Shown here: in pieces, positions 53,844 through 63,460 of the stretch
Layout: each line of letters begins with the position of its first letter
Position numbering within the stretch: position 1 is the first letter of the stretch
DNA from: Nereocystis luetkeana
Lineage: Eukaryota; Sar; Phaeophyceae; Laminariales; Laminariaceae
Assembly (NCBI GenBank): GCA_031213475.1
Contig: JARUPZ010000025.1
Coordinates: 9,131,544-9,195,543, forward strand
Direction: 5' to 3'
DNA: 64,000 nucleotides
Made by a program: the position numbers and the translations under genes
The notes under the pieces: model-generated
Seen by the model: only the letters and a program-made list of their open reading frames with translations
Database searches by the model: none
Told to the model about the DNA's origin: nothing

Positions 53844-54940
53844 CTGCTGTGCACTACAGGCTACGTATCATACATACGCTACTTTTTTTGCTTTTGCGCC
53901 CAGACGGCAGTTCCGCTTCTAATATCCAGTCAAAACTTGAAAAAAAAAACTCTGCTGCAAAACTGCTCTGTGCTCTGTGCTCTTTTTAGAAGGGATGGGT
54001 CACCGAACCACCAACCATTTTATTTTGTAGATAACTCGTGTCACTCGAAAATCCCAAAAAAGAACACATACGGCGACATGCGTGCAGGACAGACACAAAC
54101 AACAACAAAAAACATACCTACACGTCCGGAAATGTAAGGGTCACTTTTATTTTAACGTGAACAACAAATGACTATTATATTTCCGGACAAAGGGTGAGAC
54201 CATGCAAAAAAATCACCCGAACACAGGACAAAGGTGAGACCATGCAAAAAAATCACCCGAACACAGACGTAAATAAAATAAAAACAGGCACCACCATATC
54301 TAGTCCCACCCAGGCCAACCCCTATTCCATCCCATAGTCGCAGCTGCACGGTTCGGGCCAAGCACGTACCTATTCCAGAGCAGGACGCAAGGGTCGCCGA
54401 CACAGCAGTCCCGGCGATAAGTCCCGGTGATCCCGGTCTCCAACCGTTCCCCTGCTGCTCAGGATTTCGAATGTGTGCAACGCCCCTGCTCCAGGTGGCC
54501 GAATATATGTGGTCTTGATTTATAGGATTTTGGTCTGTCTGGTCCGCTCGTGTGATATTTATTTGCCGCGAGAGTAGTTGACAAAATATTTAAGAGACCG
54601 ATACTTTATGACGCGTCAAGGCCTATTTTGCGTTTAACATACTATTTATAGTGGCTTGTGCTGGTCAGTCAAGGGGTCAAAACCGCGGTCCCCTAGCATC
54701 TTTGACGGTCGACCGATTGTGAGGTCCGCTACCGGCTATACGCTTTTTACCACGATTTGATTGGTCGGAATCCAAAAGATACGGATTCGGAAATGAAGAA
54801 ACTTCCACGAAAATAGTTATACCGATTGAATATGATTGACTGGGTTGCGCCGAGTATTCGGGCATTCCCAACATGTTGGTCGAGTCAAATGCCAATCAAA
54901 ATTCAATCCTGCCGCGTAGGGCGTATCAAACAGCGCCAGC
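52816..54940. other. no confirmed gene
   Basis: (CTG)n at 53808-53842. A direct duplication of GTGAGACCATGCAAAAAAATC, then ACCCGAACACAG, at 54193-54267. No exon with paired splice sites was found. Confidence 0.45.
53808..53842. repeat. (CTG)n microsatellite
   Basis: Eleven or so CTG triplets. Confidence 0.95.
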
Positions 54941-54941
54941 A

Positions 54942-54942
<1 letters not shown>

Positions 54943-54983
<41 letters not shown>
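54943..54983. repeat. (CAG)n microsatellite
   Basis: About thirteen CAG triplets. Confidence 0.95.
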
Positions 54984-54985
<2 letters not shown>

Positions 54986-55395
54986 TTGGGAGCTTGAGGG
55001 GGTGCTGCAGTTTTGGCATTGAATTGCGTTGAGGCAGCGACATTTTGCCGGAGCGCATCGGAGGAGCAGGACAACGCAACGCACAAGGTCAGGCATCGTT
55101 CAGTGCGTTTGTTCTTCGAGCTGGTTCGCCGGATTTCGCACCAGGGCGAGTTGCAATTTGATTTTCATTCTTCAAGCATCTCGATTCTAATGTGTACCGT
55201 AGAGCACACTTCATATTTCCAGTCCCTCCTCTGCTGCTGTGCTATGTTCTGCCTGCTGCTGCTATCTGCTGCTGCTGCTGTGCCGCACAGCAATTGTCCC
55301 CCGGAGCGCAAATTTGCCTATTAATCAGCAGCAGCAGCAACCACTGAGAGCATCCCCTTCGTTGCTGTGCCACGCCGCAGATCTGAAGGACCACC

Positions 55396-55506
55396 ATGTC
55401 TGCATTCCACGTACCATCAGTTCCGCGCGGATTGCTCCTGCCTGGGCTGGACACACACGAGGCTCGGAATGAGGAGCAAGCCAACCCCACCCCCGCAGGC
55501 TCTCAC
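55396..55506 (+). CDS. candidate first exon (unrecognised)
   Basis: CCACCATG start context, 37 codons beginning MSAFHVPSVPRGLLLPGLD and ending NPTPAGSH, then a consensus donor CAC|GTAAGTT (phase 0). An in-frame TGA precedes the ATG. It lies on the same strand as the LTD exons 5 kb downstream, whose first seen exon also starts in phase 0, so it might be the 5' end of that gene. No intermediate exon connects them. Confidence 0.3.
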
Positions 55507-55828
55507 GTAAGTTCCAGTAGCTCTCCAGCAGTAGCTCTACAGCAGTTCTGCAGTAGTGTAAGGTCTACTGCAACGTTGTGACAATAGACGCGTCCTCTGA
55601 AATGTTGTTGTAATCATACTGCCTGCTGCACCAGCAGCGGTGGCCTGTAGAGTTGGGCGTTTTCTGCCTCTCCTTGCTGCTCAAATTTCGAAAATGTAAT
55701 CAACGTTGGTGGTGGGTGCCGATTGCGTTTTCGCCGTTGCTGAAAGAAGAGTTGGTGCCTTCGTGCCTTGGTCCGTTGGCGCACATTTCAAAAATTGTGT
55801 GATAAAACGATAAAACGGTGCAGTGAGG

Positions 55829-56011
55829 ATGGTCGCGATGAACGTGCCTGATGAGCTGAGACAGGCGCAGCGACTTACTTATGCTTATGTTCCCGAGCTT
55901 TATCCTCGTTCCACTTTGAATGCAAAGGTCGTTTGGTTCTCATGCGGTCCTTTATACTCGTGCTCCCGTCGATACCTGTTCCACGAGTACTGGTACTACG
56001 AGAAGGCATGA
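55829..56011 (+). CDS. small ORF, unrecognised
   Basis: ATG at 55829 opens MVAMNVPDELRQAQRLTYA, then YVPELYPRSTLNAK and a Cys/Tyr-rich end to TGA at 56009-56011. AAAG|GTCGTT after NAK could be a donor, making only the first part exonic. A TIR-1 MITE follows 25 bp later. Composition is plausible but nothing identifies it. Confidence 0.28.
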   Translation: MVAMNVPDELRQAQRLTYAYVPELYPRSTLNAKVVWFSCGPLYSCSRRYLFHEYWYYEKA

Positions 56012-56035
56012 GGCATTAATAGTGGGCGCCCGCAG

Positions 56036-56135
56036 AACCCTTTTAGAACTGCAGTCCCGTTTTGCGGACAATCCATTCAAATTCCTACCGGTAGTGTTTT
56101 GTCCCCAAAACGGGAGTGCGGTCCTAAAAGAGGTA
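56036..56135. mobile_element. TIR-1 palindromic MITE
   Basis: AACCCTTTTAGAACTGCAG to GTGCGGTCCTAAAAGAGGTAA. The core carries TACCGGTA where others read AAGTA, another short TA-bounded insertion. Confidence 0.87.
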
Positions 56136-56429
56136 AACACTAAAAACCAATTATGTTAAGAAACTAGGCTCCGATCGGCACGAAAAAAAAAAAAAATGGG
56201 TTAAGAAACAAGGCTCAACAATGGGACCACTCTAATCCTACCAGGTACCTGGTACCAGGTACCTGATAAACAACAATATAATGGCGTGAGATCAAGGTCG
56301 GAAAAAAATGACGTTTCTCAACACCGCCCGCCCACTACTGCTGTACCTGGTAGCGGTACCGGGTATAGTTTAGCATGCCTGGTGAGCTAAAGAGCAGTTG
56401 TTTTTGTTGTTGATTAACTCACAATACAC

Positions 56430-56680
56430 TGCAGTCCGTGGTCGCAGGACAGGCTCCAATAACTCTGGAGTGGAAGAAATACCTCAAGTAAAAACAGAGG
56501 CAAAAACAAAAAACAAGCATACGCACTCCACCACTGCGGACACCAGGGAAGCAACAAGGAGACTATTAACAGCAGACAAAAACCTAAAAAAAAAGATGAA
56601 GCTAATCAAGAAAAACAGAACAAAACAAAAACAGAAGCAGATAGCAAAACGCAAAAAAAGGCAAAACGGACCATACTAAC
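56430..56680 (+). pseudogene. repeated Lys-rich coding fragment
   Basis: Plus-strand counterpart of 32240-32485: the frame KTEAKTKNKHTHSTTADTR, then RRLLTADKNLKKKMK, continues as a Lys/Gln-rich tail to a stop at 56677-56679. One frame slip separates it from the VVAGQAPITLEWKKYL part. Confidence 0.5.
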
Positions 56681-56875
56681 AAAGACTCAGGTACAAACGG
56701 GAATGAAAAAAAAAAGAAGGGACAAAAAAGCGATACTCACGGGCGGGGGGGAAGAATATACGAAAGGCAGGCACTGGAGCATACAGACACGCAAAGTTGC
56801 CCAGATGGCACCATGCTAGTTACTTGGGTCCCAAAGAAGGGAGTGCATCATGACGATGATGGCCATAACCAGGCT

Positions 56876-58735
56876 TCAGTCTGTTGGGCAGACCGCCTCC
56901 CCCCCCCCCCCCGCCATTCCCCCTCGTCCCCCTTTCGCCCCCCCCCTCTTCCCTGCCATTCTGCACACTCGCGTTGGCGTCAACGGCTGTGGGGTTGTTG
57001 CAGCTATTCTATGCCGTTCTGCCGATGCCTCCTTCTCATCTGTATGCCATTTCCGCATGAAGGCCTCCGCCCCTTCCTCGACCCGTCGGAACCATCTGCC
57101 GGCTTTTTGTGCTGCCTCGCGCCACCCTTCGAGCTTGATGCCGAACTCCTTGAGGTCCTTCTCAAGGTACCTCATCCAGTCCCACTCCTATCCTCCGGAG
57201 TAACCCTTACCCCCAACCGTCTCCCCAAACATCACCCTCTTCGGCAGACGCTCCTCTCCCATGCGTGTCACAAAGCCCGCAAACAAGAGCCTACGTCTGC
57301 GTACCGTCGTCTCAACGCTTTCAGATTTTGTCCTGAGAAGCGCGCTAGCATAGGATCTATAGGCACAATTCGATGCGAGTCGACGAGGGAAGAAAAGGCT
57401 GAAATCTTCTCGCGATAAAAATGAAGGCACGTACCGTAGCGGGAAGGGGGGAGAAGAGCCTGCTATGTGACCCCGGATCTGAGTTACGAGTTGGAAGGAG
57501 AGAGAGAAGAAGATGTGCGAAGATAATGAATGGGATGGAAACAAAACAAAACAACAAAGAATGTGGTCTTCGCGCTTTCGTTTTCGCCACCCGATGCATC
57601 GGAGGAGCATCTTGTGGTGGACCTCCCGTAGCCTACCGTAATCAGTCTTGCTCGGGCTCCAAGTAACGCAACCGTAGAGCAACGTTTCGATCACCTCGGC
57701 TCTCAGCATTCGCACCTTCAGGCGTAGGCGCACACCCGGGCGGTCATAAATTTCCATCTTCTACCGTCCGAAGCATGCCCATGCCCTCTGGAGTCGACGC
57801 GTTACCTCGACACTTCTGCCCGTCCAATCTGCGCTGATAGCCCCGCCCAGATACACAAACTCGGTCGTTTGTTTGTACACTTGGCCGGCGACGGTGACGG
57901 TGAACGGCACGTTCCCCCCATCTTTCGTTTGCAGACACATTATCTCCGTCTTGGCCTCCGAGACTGTCAGGCCGAAAGCGGCACATGCAGACACGATCAC
58001 CGTCATCATCCTCTCCAGGCCGTTGGGTGATCTCGATACTATGCCTGCATCGTCAGCATAGAGCATAGCCCACAGTGTCTGGGCCTCTTTATCATTCCCC
58101 TATCCGTCGGCGTGCCCGACCCGTGCCTTCCCCCTCTTCTTTTTCTTCTTGTCCTGCTTTTGTTGGAGTTGCACCAAGCTGTCCGTGATGGCTTTATCAG
58201 CAGCGAAACGTTTCTCCGCCACACGCAGCACCGCTGTAAAAAACATGTTGAACAACAATGGCGCGAGCACACACCCTTGCCGTAGGCCCTGTTTCACGTC
58301 GAACATATCTGAGCACTCGCCGTCATCCAGCCTCACGCATGCTCGCATGCCGTCGTGGAATTGGCGGATAACGGTGAGCATTCTAGGTGGCACGCCAAAG
58401 CGAGCCAAGACAGCCCACAGGAGGGTTCGATCGACGGAGTCATAGGCTTTGGTGAGATCGACAAAGCACATGAACAGCGGAGTGTCCTTCTTCCTTGCCA
58501 ATTCCTGCAAGCGTCGCACCACGAACATCATGTCGACCGTCGATCGTTCGGGCCTAAAGCCACACTGCTCCTCTGGCAGGATGCCTTCCCGTTCGCAATA
58601 GTCGCTGAGTCGGCGCGCGATGACTTTGAGGAGTACTTTGCCGGCATTCGCGACAAGGAAAATGCCACGATAGTTACCGCAGTGAACCGGTATGAACCAG
58701 CACGTGCAAGCGATAGCGAGCGCACCAGCAATAAA
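56876..58735 (-). pseudogene. LINE (non-LTR retrotransposon) reverse transcriptase, broken
   Basis: Reading down from about 58690 the minus strand gives [47 protein letters not shown] (RT block A Asp), [15 protein letters not shown], then after a frame break near 58090 YADDAGIVSRSPNG (the YADD catalytic box), VYLGGAI, VIETLLYGCVTWSP and a C-terminal RRRRLLFAGFVTRMGEERLP segment. The element is dead: a Lys-rich slippage and frameshift before YADD, a stop near 57188 and a SINE insertion at about 57358-57560. Endonuclease and 5' parts were not found. The layout is typical of LINE ORF2; the clade was not determined. Confidence 0.88.
57358..57560 (+). mobile_element. SINE family C inserted in the LINE
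   Basis: GCACAATTCGATGCGAGTCG through GAAGATAATGAATGGGATGG and AAACAAAACAAAACAAC. It separates the LINE peptide CIGWRKRKREDH from TKSESVETTVRRRR. It lacks the tRNA-like head (5'-truncated). Confidence 0.82.
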
Positions 58736-58739
58736 CTAC

Positions 58740-60400
58740 CAGGTACATACTTCGAAGTACCAGGTAGTAGTTTATAAAGTATTCATACCCACAACCCTGA
58801 CCCTAATATTTAGGAAATGAAATCATGCTCGACGGCAACCGCTAGCTACTCATATTAATAGACGAAACACCAGTGTACAAAACAATCGAACAATACCCGG
58901 TATGATAAGATAGCAGTACCTCGTAGCGCAATATTAGCCCATCCTAATAATAATAGCTAACGTCACACAGGACCATGATAAGAGCAGTACGAGTATCATA
59001 CTACTGACCGAGTACGCACGTAGGCGCTTCTTGTTGGCGAGCTCATACCAACCATTATACCTACTGTAATACCAGGTACTGGCTAATATAGGGCTGTAAT
59101 GCAGGGATAAGGACTGTTGCTCCCCGGGTTTTCAAACCTAAAATGCCCTATGTTTCAATACTATACTAGCTCTACTCTTGACCCTAACCCCGACCTTGAA
59201 CACCCGTAAACCCTAGCCCCAACCCAAACACTGAGCACCCCAACATGCCTACTTAAACCTAGCCCATAATACCTACCCTAAGCCCGACACCGAACACCGC
59301 ACACCTCAACACTCAACACCCCAATCTTACCATAGGAAGGTTTAGAACGGATTACGATTGGAAACCCTTGTAGTGTTCACTAATAATAGTCTCAAGTCCG
59401 AATGGTCACCACCCGCAGTCGGATGATCCGTGTTTGTATAATTGTTTATATACGTGTTGTAAAATAGTTAATATTTGTAGTCGACTTCGCCGAAATCCAT
59501 TTTATCCAATCGAACTTTCCCTCCCATTCGGTAAAATCGGTATTTTTTCGATACCGGTACCCGACACTTCGGTGTCAGTTTGGTACGCCCGACTAAAAAC
59601 ACCCTGGGTACCGGTATACCCTACCGAACGTACCCTTGGAACTTTCGTTCCGATTCACAGCCCTGCCAATACCCAATACCCTTCGTACGAGTACGTGGGG
59701 CTTGAAATATGCTTGGTCACACTCCCCCTTCCCTCACCCCCCCGCCCCTCGCACCACCCTCGAGCCCCCCCCCCGCCCCCTTGCCCCCCCCACCTCCCGC
59801 CCCACCCAAACCCCCCTCGCCCTCCCCTCCCCCCCTACCCCCGCCGCGCTCCCTCCTCCCTCCTCTTCTGATCGCCTACCCACCCCCCTCCCCCCGCCCC
59901 GCCCCCCTCCCCTTCTCACCGGCCTCTTTTGTGTTTTTACGTTTGCTTGTGCGTCTCCCTCCGTCCCCCCCTTCCCCCTCTCCGCTGGCCTCTTTCGTGT
60001 TACATGCCGGTACTGCGCACATTATGCACACAATGCACGCAATACACATATTGAACACAATAAACACAATGCGCATGGTACACACGAAACGCGTCTTGTA
60101 ACACAAATAATACGCAACAACGTACACAATATACTTAATGCGCATATCGCACACAATACCACAATACTACGAAATGCACAATACCTGGAACGCAATACCT
60201 GGTACATAAACACTCAATACACGTACCAATATGTAACAACACGCAATACACCGTACACTACACCTGGTACGCAATACGTGAACGATGAACATTACATAAT
60301 GCACAACACACAATACACAAAACGTGTATATTGTACATACTTATACAAAAAGTGGCTATTTCGGCCGCCCCCGTTCATCTCCTGGGCTGACCTCCGCTCG
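58740..60400. other. no confirmed gene
   Basis: Degenerate CCCTAACCC/AACACC tracts at about 59170-59330, a C-rich block at 59720-59985 whose Pro-rich frames are artefacts, and an ACACAATAC-type degenerate repeat at 60010-60340. Confidence 0.5.
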
Positions 60401-60403
60401 GAG

Positions 60404-60536
60404 ACGATCACGATCCACAATCCCGCCACATTTTTCGGGAGCAGCCTCGGCGGTTACACCCTCAGCGATCGGCAGAAGAAGCACACCTACACCTTCCCGC
60501 CGGACTCCGTCGCGAATGCCCGGGGTTCCATCACAC
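60404..60536 (+). CDS. lamin-tail (LTD) domain protein, exon with N-terminal half of domain
   Basis: Likely acceptor CCGCTCGGAG at 60403 after a pyrimidine-rich stretch (an earlier start near 60352 is possible). Donor ATCACAC|GTGAGG, phase 1 out. The product TITIHNPATFFGSSLGGYTL, then SDRQKKHTYTFPPDSVANAR and GSIT, has the LTD order: strand with I.N, L.GYTLSD, YTFP, then a G-S-I-T strand. LTDs occur in lamins and in many secreted or nuclease-associated proteins. The parent protein is unknown because the rest lies outside or was not found. Confidence 0.75.
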
Positions 60537-60604
60537 GTGAGGCGTTTTTTGCTGCTTCTACACGTACTGTAGTATATTTAGGTTTTTTAGCTCCCTCCCC
60601 TCAG

Positions 60605-60770
60605 CAAAAAAAAAATAACTCAGATGTAATATATGGAAGAAAATTAAACGGATTGAGCGCCCAAATGTTGGAGGTGTATCGATTTGGAGTGGGGACGGTG
60701 CTCCGTCTCTAAAGGGATGCGTGATCAATGTTCAGATGACTATAATAAAGGCAGGCAACTCATACTTTCC
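60605..60770 (+). mobile_element. LINE family B 3'-end fragment
   Basis: ATATATGGAAGAAAATTAAACGG-like start, GGTGCTCCGTCTCTAAAGGG and GGCAGGCAACTCATACTTT. It lies in the LTD gene intron. Confidence 0.7.
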
Positions 60771-60794
60771 CGTCCCCGTCCCCTTTCCTGTCCG

Positions 60795-61060
60795 ACGCTG
60801 CCATCCAGAAGTAAGAAAATACGCACCAGGAGCGGAAGTCCGCCTCACAAGCGGTTCTCTAGTAGGACGCAGCTCACATTTTCGATGCGACTCGCCGAGC
60901 ACCTCACGGTGCTTGGTGCATGGTGCACGCAACGTGTGCCTGGTCGGTGAAAAGCCGATGTACATACTCCGTCCCGACATTGTAGGGATACGAGGGTCTA
61001 CGGTCACACGACTACGGCCATGCATGACCATGACATGTGTACCGCCCCCCCCCCCCCCCC
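60795..61060 (+). mobile_element. poly-C retroposon family A
   Basis: GTCCGCCTCACAAGCGGTTC, GCGACTCGCCGAGCACCTCA, GACATTGTAGGGATACGAGG, then GTGTACCG plus a 14-base C run. It sits between two family B fragments in the same orientation. Confidence 0.8.
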
Positions 61061-61069
61061 TCCCTTTGA

Positions 61070-61405
61070 AGTTTGGTACACTGTGTAGTAGCGAGAAAAC
61101 GATCGCTATCTTGGGAGATACTGGTACTGTACTTTTTCAAGCTGATCGTATCACCCGCCTATTTCGCTTGCTGTGGCTACCATCTGACAGATGGTAGCCA
61201 CAGCAAGCGAAATAGGCGGGGGATACGATCAGCTTTGAAAAGTACGGTATGTAAGATGTGGGAAAAACGTAATGAGCGGGCAAATGTTGGAGGTGTCTCT
61301 ATTAGGAGCGGGAACGGTGGTCCGTTTCGAAAGGGATGCGTGGTCAACAGTCAAGCGACTGACGCAAGCAACCAACGAGTGCTCCCCCCCCCCCGTTGCT
61401 CCCCT
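61070..61405 (+). mobile_element. LINE family B fragment with internal fold-back
   Basis: Starts with the SSEKTIAILGD coding region and ends with GTGTCTCTATTAGGAGCGGG, GATGCGTGGTCAACAGTC and CAACGAGTGCTCCCCCC. At 61130-61245 about 56 bp is followed at once by its inverse complement (see findings). Confidence 0.75.
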
Positions 61406-61824
61406 CCGCCCCTGCCCACTGCGCCTGGTAGTATGTGATTTCGCTATTAGTACTGTAGCTTGTATTACCTGTCAGGCGTTTTTGCTATTATTATTACGGT
61501 AATAATTTGCATGCCCCCCCCCACTCCCCTCCCACCTCCTGCCTAGAGCATAATTTTTGGTTGCCGTAACTGCCATGCTCTCTTTTTCCCCCCGAGCGCC
61601 AATGAAATAGGCGTTTTTCTCTCTAAGTTGCGGTCGCTCCCCGTCCCTTGCCCAACATGCAGAACCTTTTGTTCACCTGGAATATATATCTCCCATGCTC
61701 TCTCTCCCCCCCCCCCGCCCCCAGCGCCAATGTATCAGGCGTTTTTGTTCTTTAGCCTGCATGCACCCCCCCCCCCCCTCCCAGCGCCAATATATCAGGC
61801 GTTTTTGCTACCACTGTTTTTTGC
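61406..61824. repeat. GCGCCAATRTATCAGGCG-type repeat
   Basis: Variants of CAGCGCCAATATATCAGGCG, then TTTTTGCT and CCATGCTCTCT plus C runs recur at about 61470, 61600, 61725 and 61790. Confidence 0.65.
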
Positions 61825-61975
61825 GACTCGCCGAACACCCCACGGCGCTTCGCGCTTGGTGCAAGCAATGTATGCCTGCTCGGTGAAAACCCGTCGTGCT
61901 CCGTCCCGGCATTGTAGGGATGCGAGGGTCTATGGTCATACGACTACTTCCATGATTATGAATACACCCAACCCC
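61825..61975 (+). mobile_element. poly-C retroposon family A
   Basis: GCGACTCGCCGAACACCCCA, GCGCTTCGCGCTTGGTGC, CCGTCCCGGCATTGTAGGG, then a degenerate end AATACACCCAACCCC. Confidence 0.78.
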
Positions 61976-62301
61976 CCCTTCCGAAGTAGATGCACAGCCT
62001 GCCTTCTAGCGCCAGTGTATAACCTGGTAGAGGTTTTGCTACTACGGTAGCTCGCTCGCCCCTTTCCCAACCCCGTGTCCCCCTTCTTTAGCTGCATCGC
62101 ATAACGCCTCTTTGTTTTCTGCATGATGAGATTTGTACGATTTTCAGGACTTGTATGACCAGTCTACATATCGCGTACTCAATATGATCCCTCATGGGTC
62201 ACTCAGCTTCCTGTTCCCTTCATCTCGTAGCGCCTCTTTGTTACTTAATAATGTGATGTACTGGTACAATTTTGTATGATTTACATGATTTGTATGAACA
62301 G

Positions 62302-62378
62302 TGTACTGCTGCCCGGGAAAGCTGACGCAGAAGGAATTCGACGAGCTGCCTGGAAACGCTCTGCTCTGGACGAACCAG
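62302..62378 (+). CDS. lamin-tail (LTD) domain protein, exon with C-terminal half of domain
   Basis: Acceptor TATGAACAG, donor ACCAG|GTGATG. The two leading bases complete a Leu codon with the previous exon, giving GSIT-L-YCCPGKLTQKEF, then DELPGNALLWTNQ. This matches the LTD pattern in which a G-S-x-T-L-Y strand is followed by a loop and an L.W.N strand. Further exons are expected beyond 64 kb or within the repeat that follows. Confidence 0.75.
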
Positions 62379-62384
62379 GTGATG

Positions 62385-63005
62385 GGTGTTTGTTGATTGG
62401 CGATTGACTGGTTTCGTGACTGATGATTGGTTGGGGTTTGGCGATTGGTGGTTGGCAGTTGGTGATTGGTGATAAATGGTGGATGGCTTGTGATTGGGGA
62501 TCAGTGATTGGTGGGTGGTATTCGGTGATTGGTGGTTGGTGACGGTGGTGGTTGATTGATTTCGTGATTGATGATCGGTTAGAGGTTGACGATTAATGTT
62601 TGCTCACTGGCTGTTTTTGATTGGTAATGGGTAGTTTGGTGGTGGGTAGTTTTGATTGGTGTTTGTCACTAGTTTTGGCGGTCGATGGTTTATGATTTGT
62701 TTGGTTGTAGGTGAATGGTGCTTGGTGATTGGTGATGGGTTTATTTGGTGATCGATTATTGACTGGGGGTTGGGGATTGGCGATTGATGGTTGGTGATTG
62801 GGAAAGGGTGATTGGTGATTAGTGACTATTATAGTAATCGATGATTGGTGATGGTGGCAGGAGGTTTATGACTGGTGGTGTGCGGTTGATGGTTGATGTC
62901 TGATTTATTTGGTGATCGATGGTTTGTTGGGGTCGGCGATTGGTAAGGGGTGTTTGGGGGTTGGAGGTTGGTGGATAGTGATGGGTGGTTGGTTGTTGGC
63001 GGTTG
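62385..63005. repeat. GATTGGTGATTGGTGG degenerate repeat
   Basis: Irregular 8-10-bp units of GATTGGTG/GGTTGGTG for over 600 bp. Similar sequence resumes at 63455-63700. Confidence 0.88.
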
Positions 63006-63219
63006 CTTCTTTGTAGGGCTGTTCATTGCCGTACTGCTGTAGTAATGACGTTGACGGCTAGTTTTCAGTTGAGTAGCAAAATGAGTAAACTGACTGACTT
63101 ACAGAGGTGTTTACAGTATAATATACCAGGTACAAATACGTGTCGAGCCACAAACAAACGCGCCTATCAATTGTCAGATACAAAGACGCAGATCGCCGCA
63201 AGTCGCCGCACCCAACAAA

Positions 63220-63460
63220 CTTTGCTAACTAGCCGACTAAAAACTAGTCGGCGATATATGGTCAGCCAACTCATTGCCCTATGGTCCCTATCCAACCAAC
63301 AATTAGTCGGCGACGTGTAGTAGTCCAACTCACGGCCCCAGATACCGAACCGACTAATATCTAGTCGGCGACTTATAGTCAGCTAACTCACAGCCCCAGA
63401 TATCTCGCCGACTAATAACTAGTCGGCAACTTATAGTCAGCCAACTCGCAGCCATAGTGA
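63220..63460. repeat. ~60-bp tandem repeat with hairpins
   Basis: Four units of CCGACTAAT(A)ACTAGTCGG, then CGACTTATAGTCAGCCAAC and TCACAGCCCCAGATA. Each begins with an inverted repeat CCGACTA/TAGTCGG. Confidence 0.88.

Noticed and set aside
59636..60350. Pro-rich and His/Asn-rich plus frames upstream of the LTD exon
   Set aside because: They read through C-rich and ACACAATAC repeats. Only the stretch from about 60404 has domain character.
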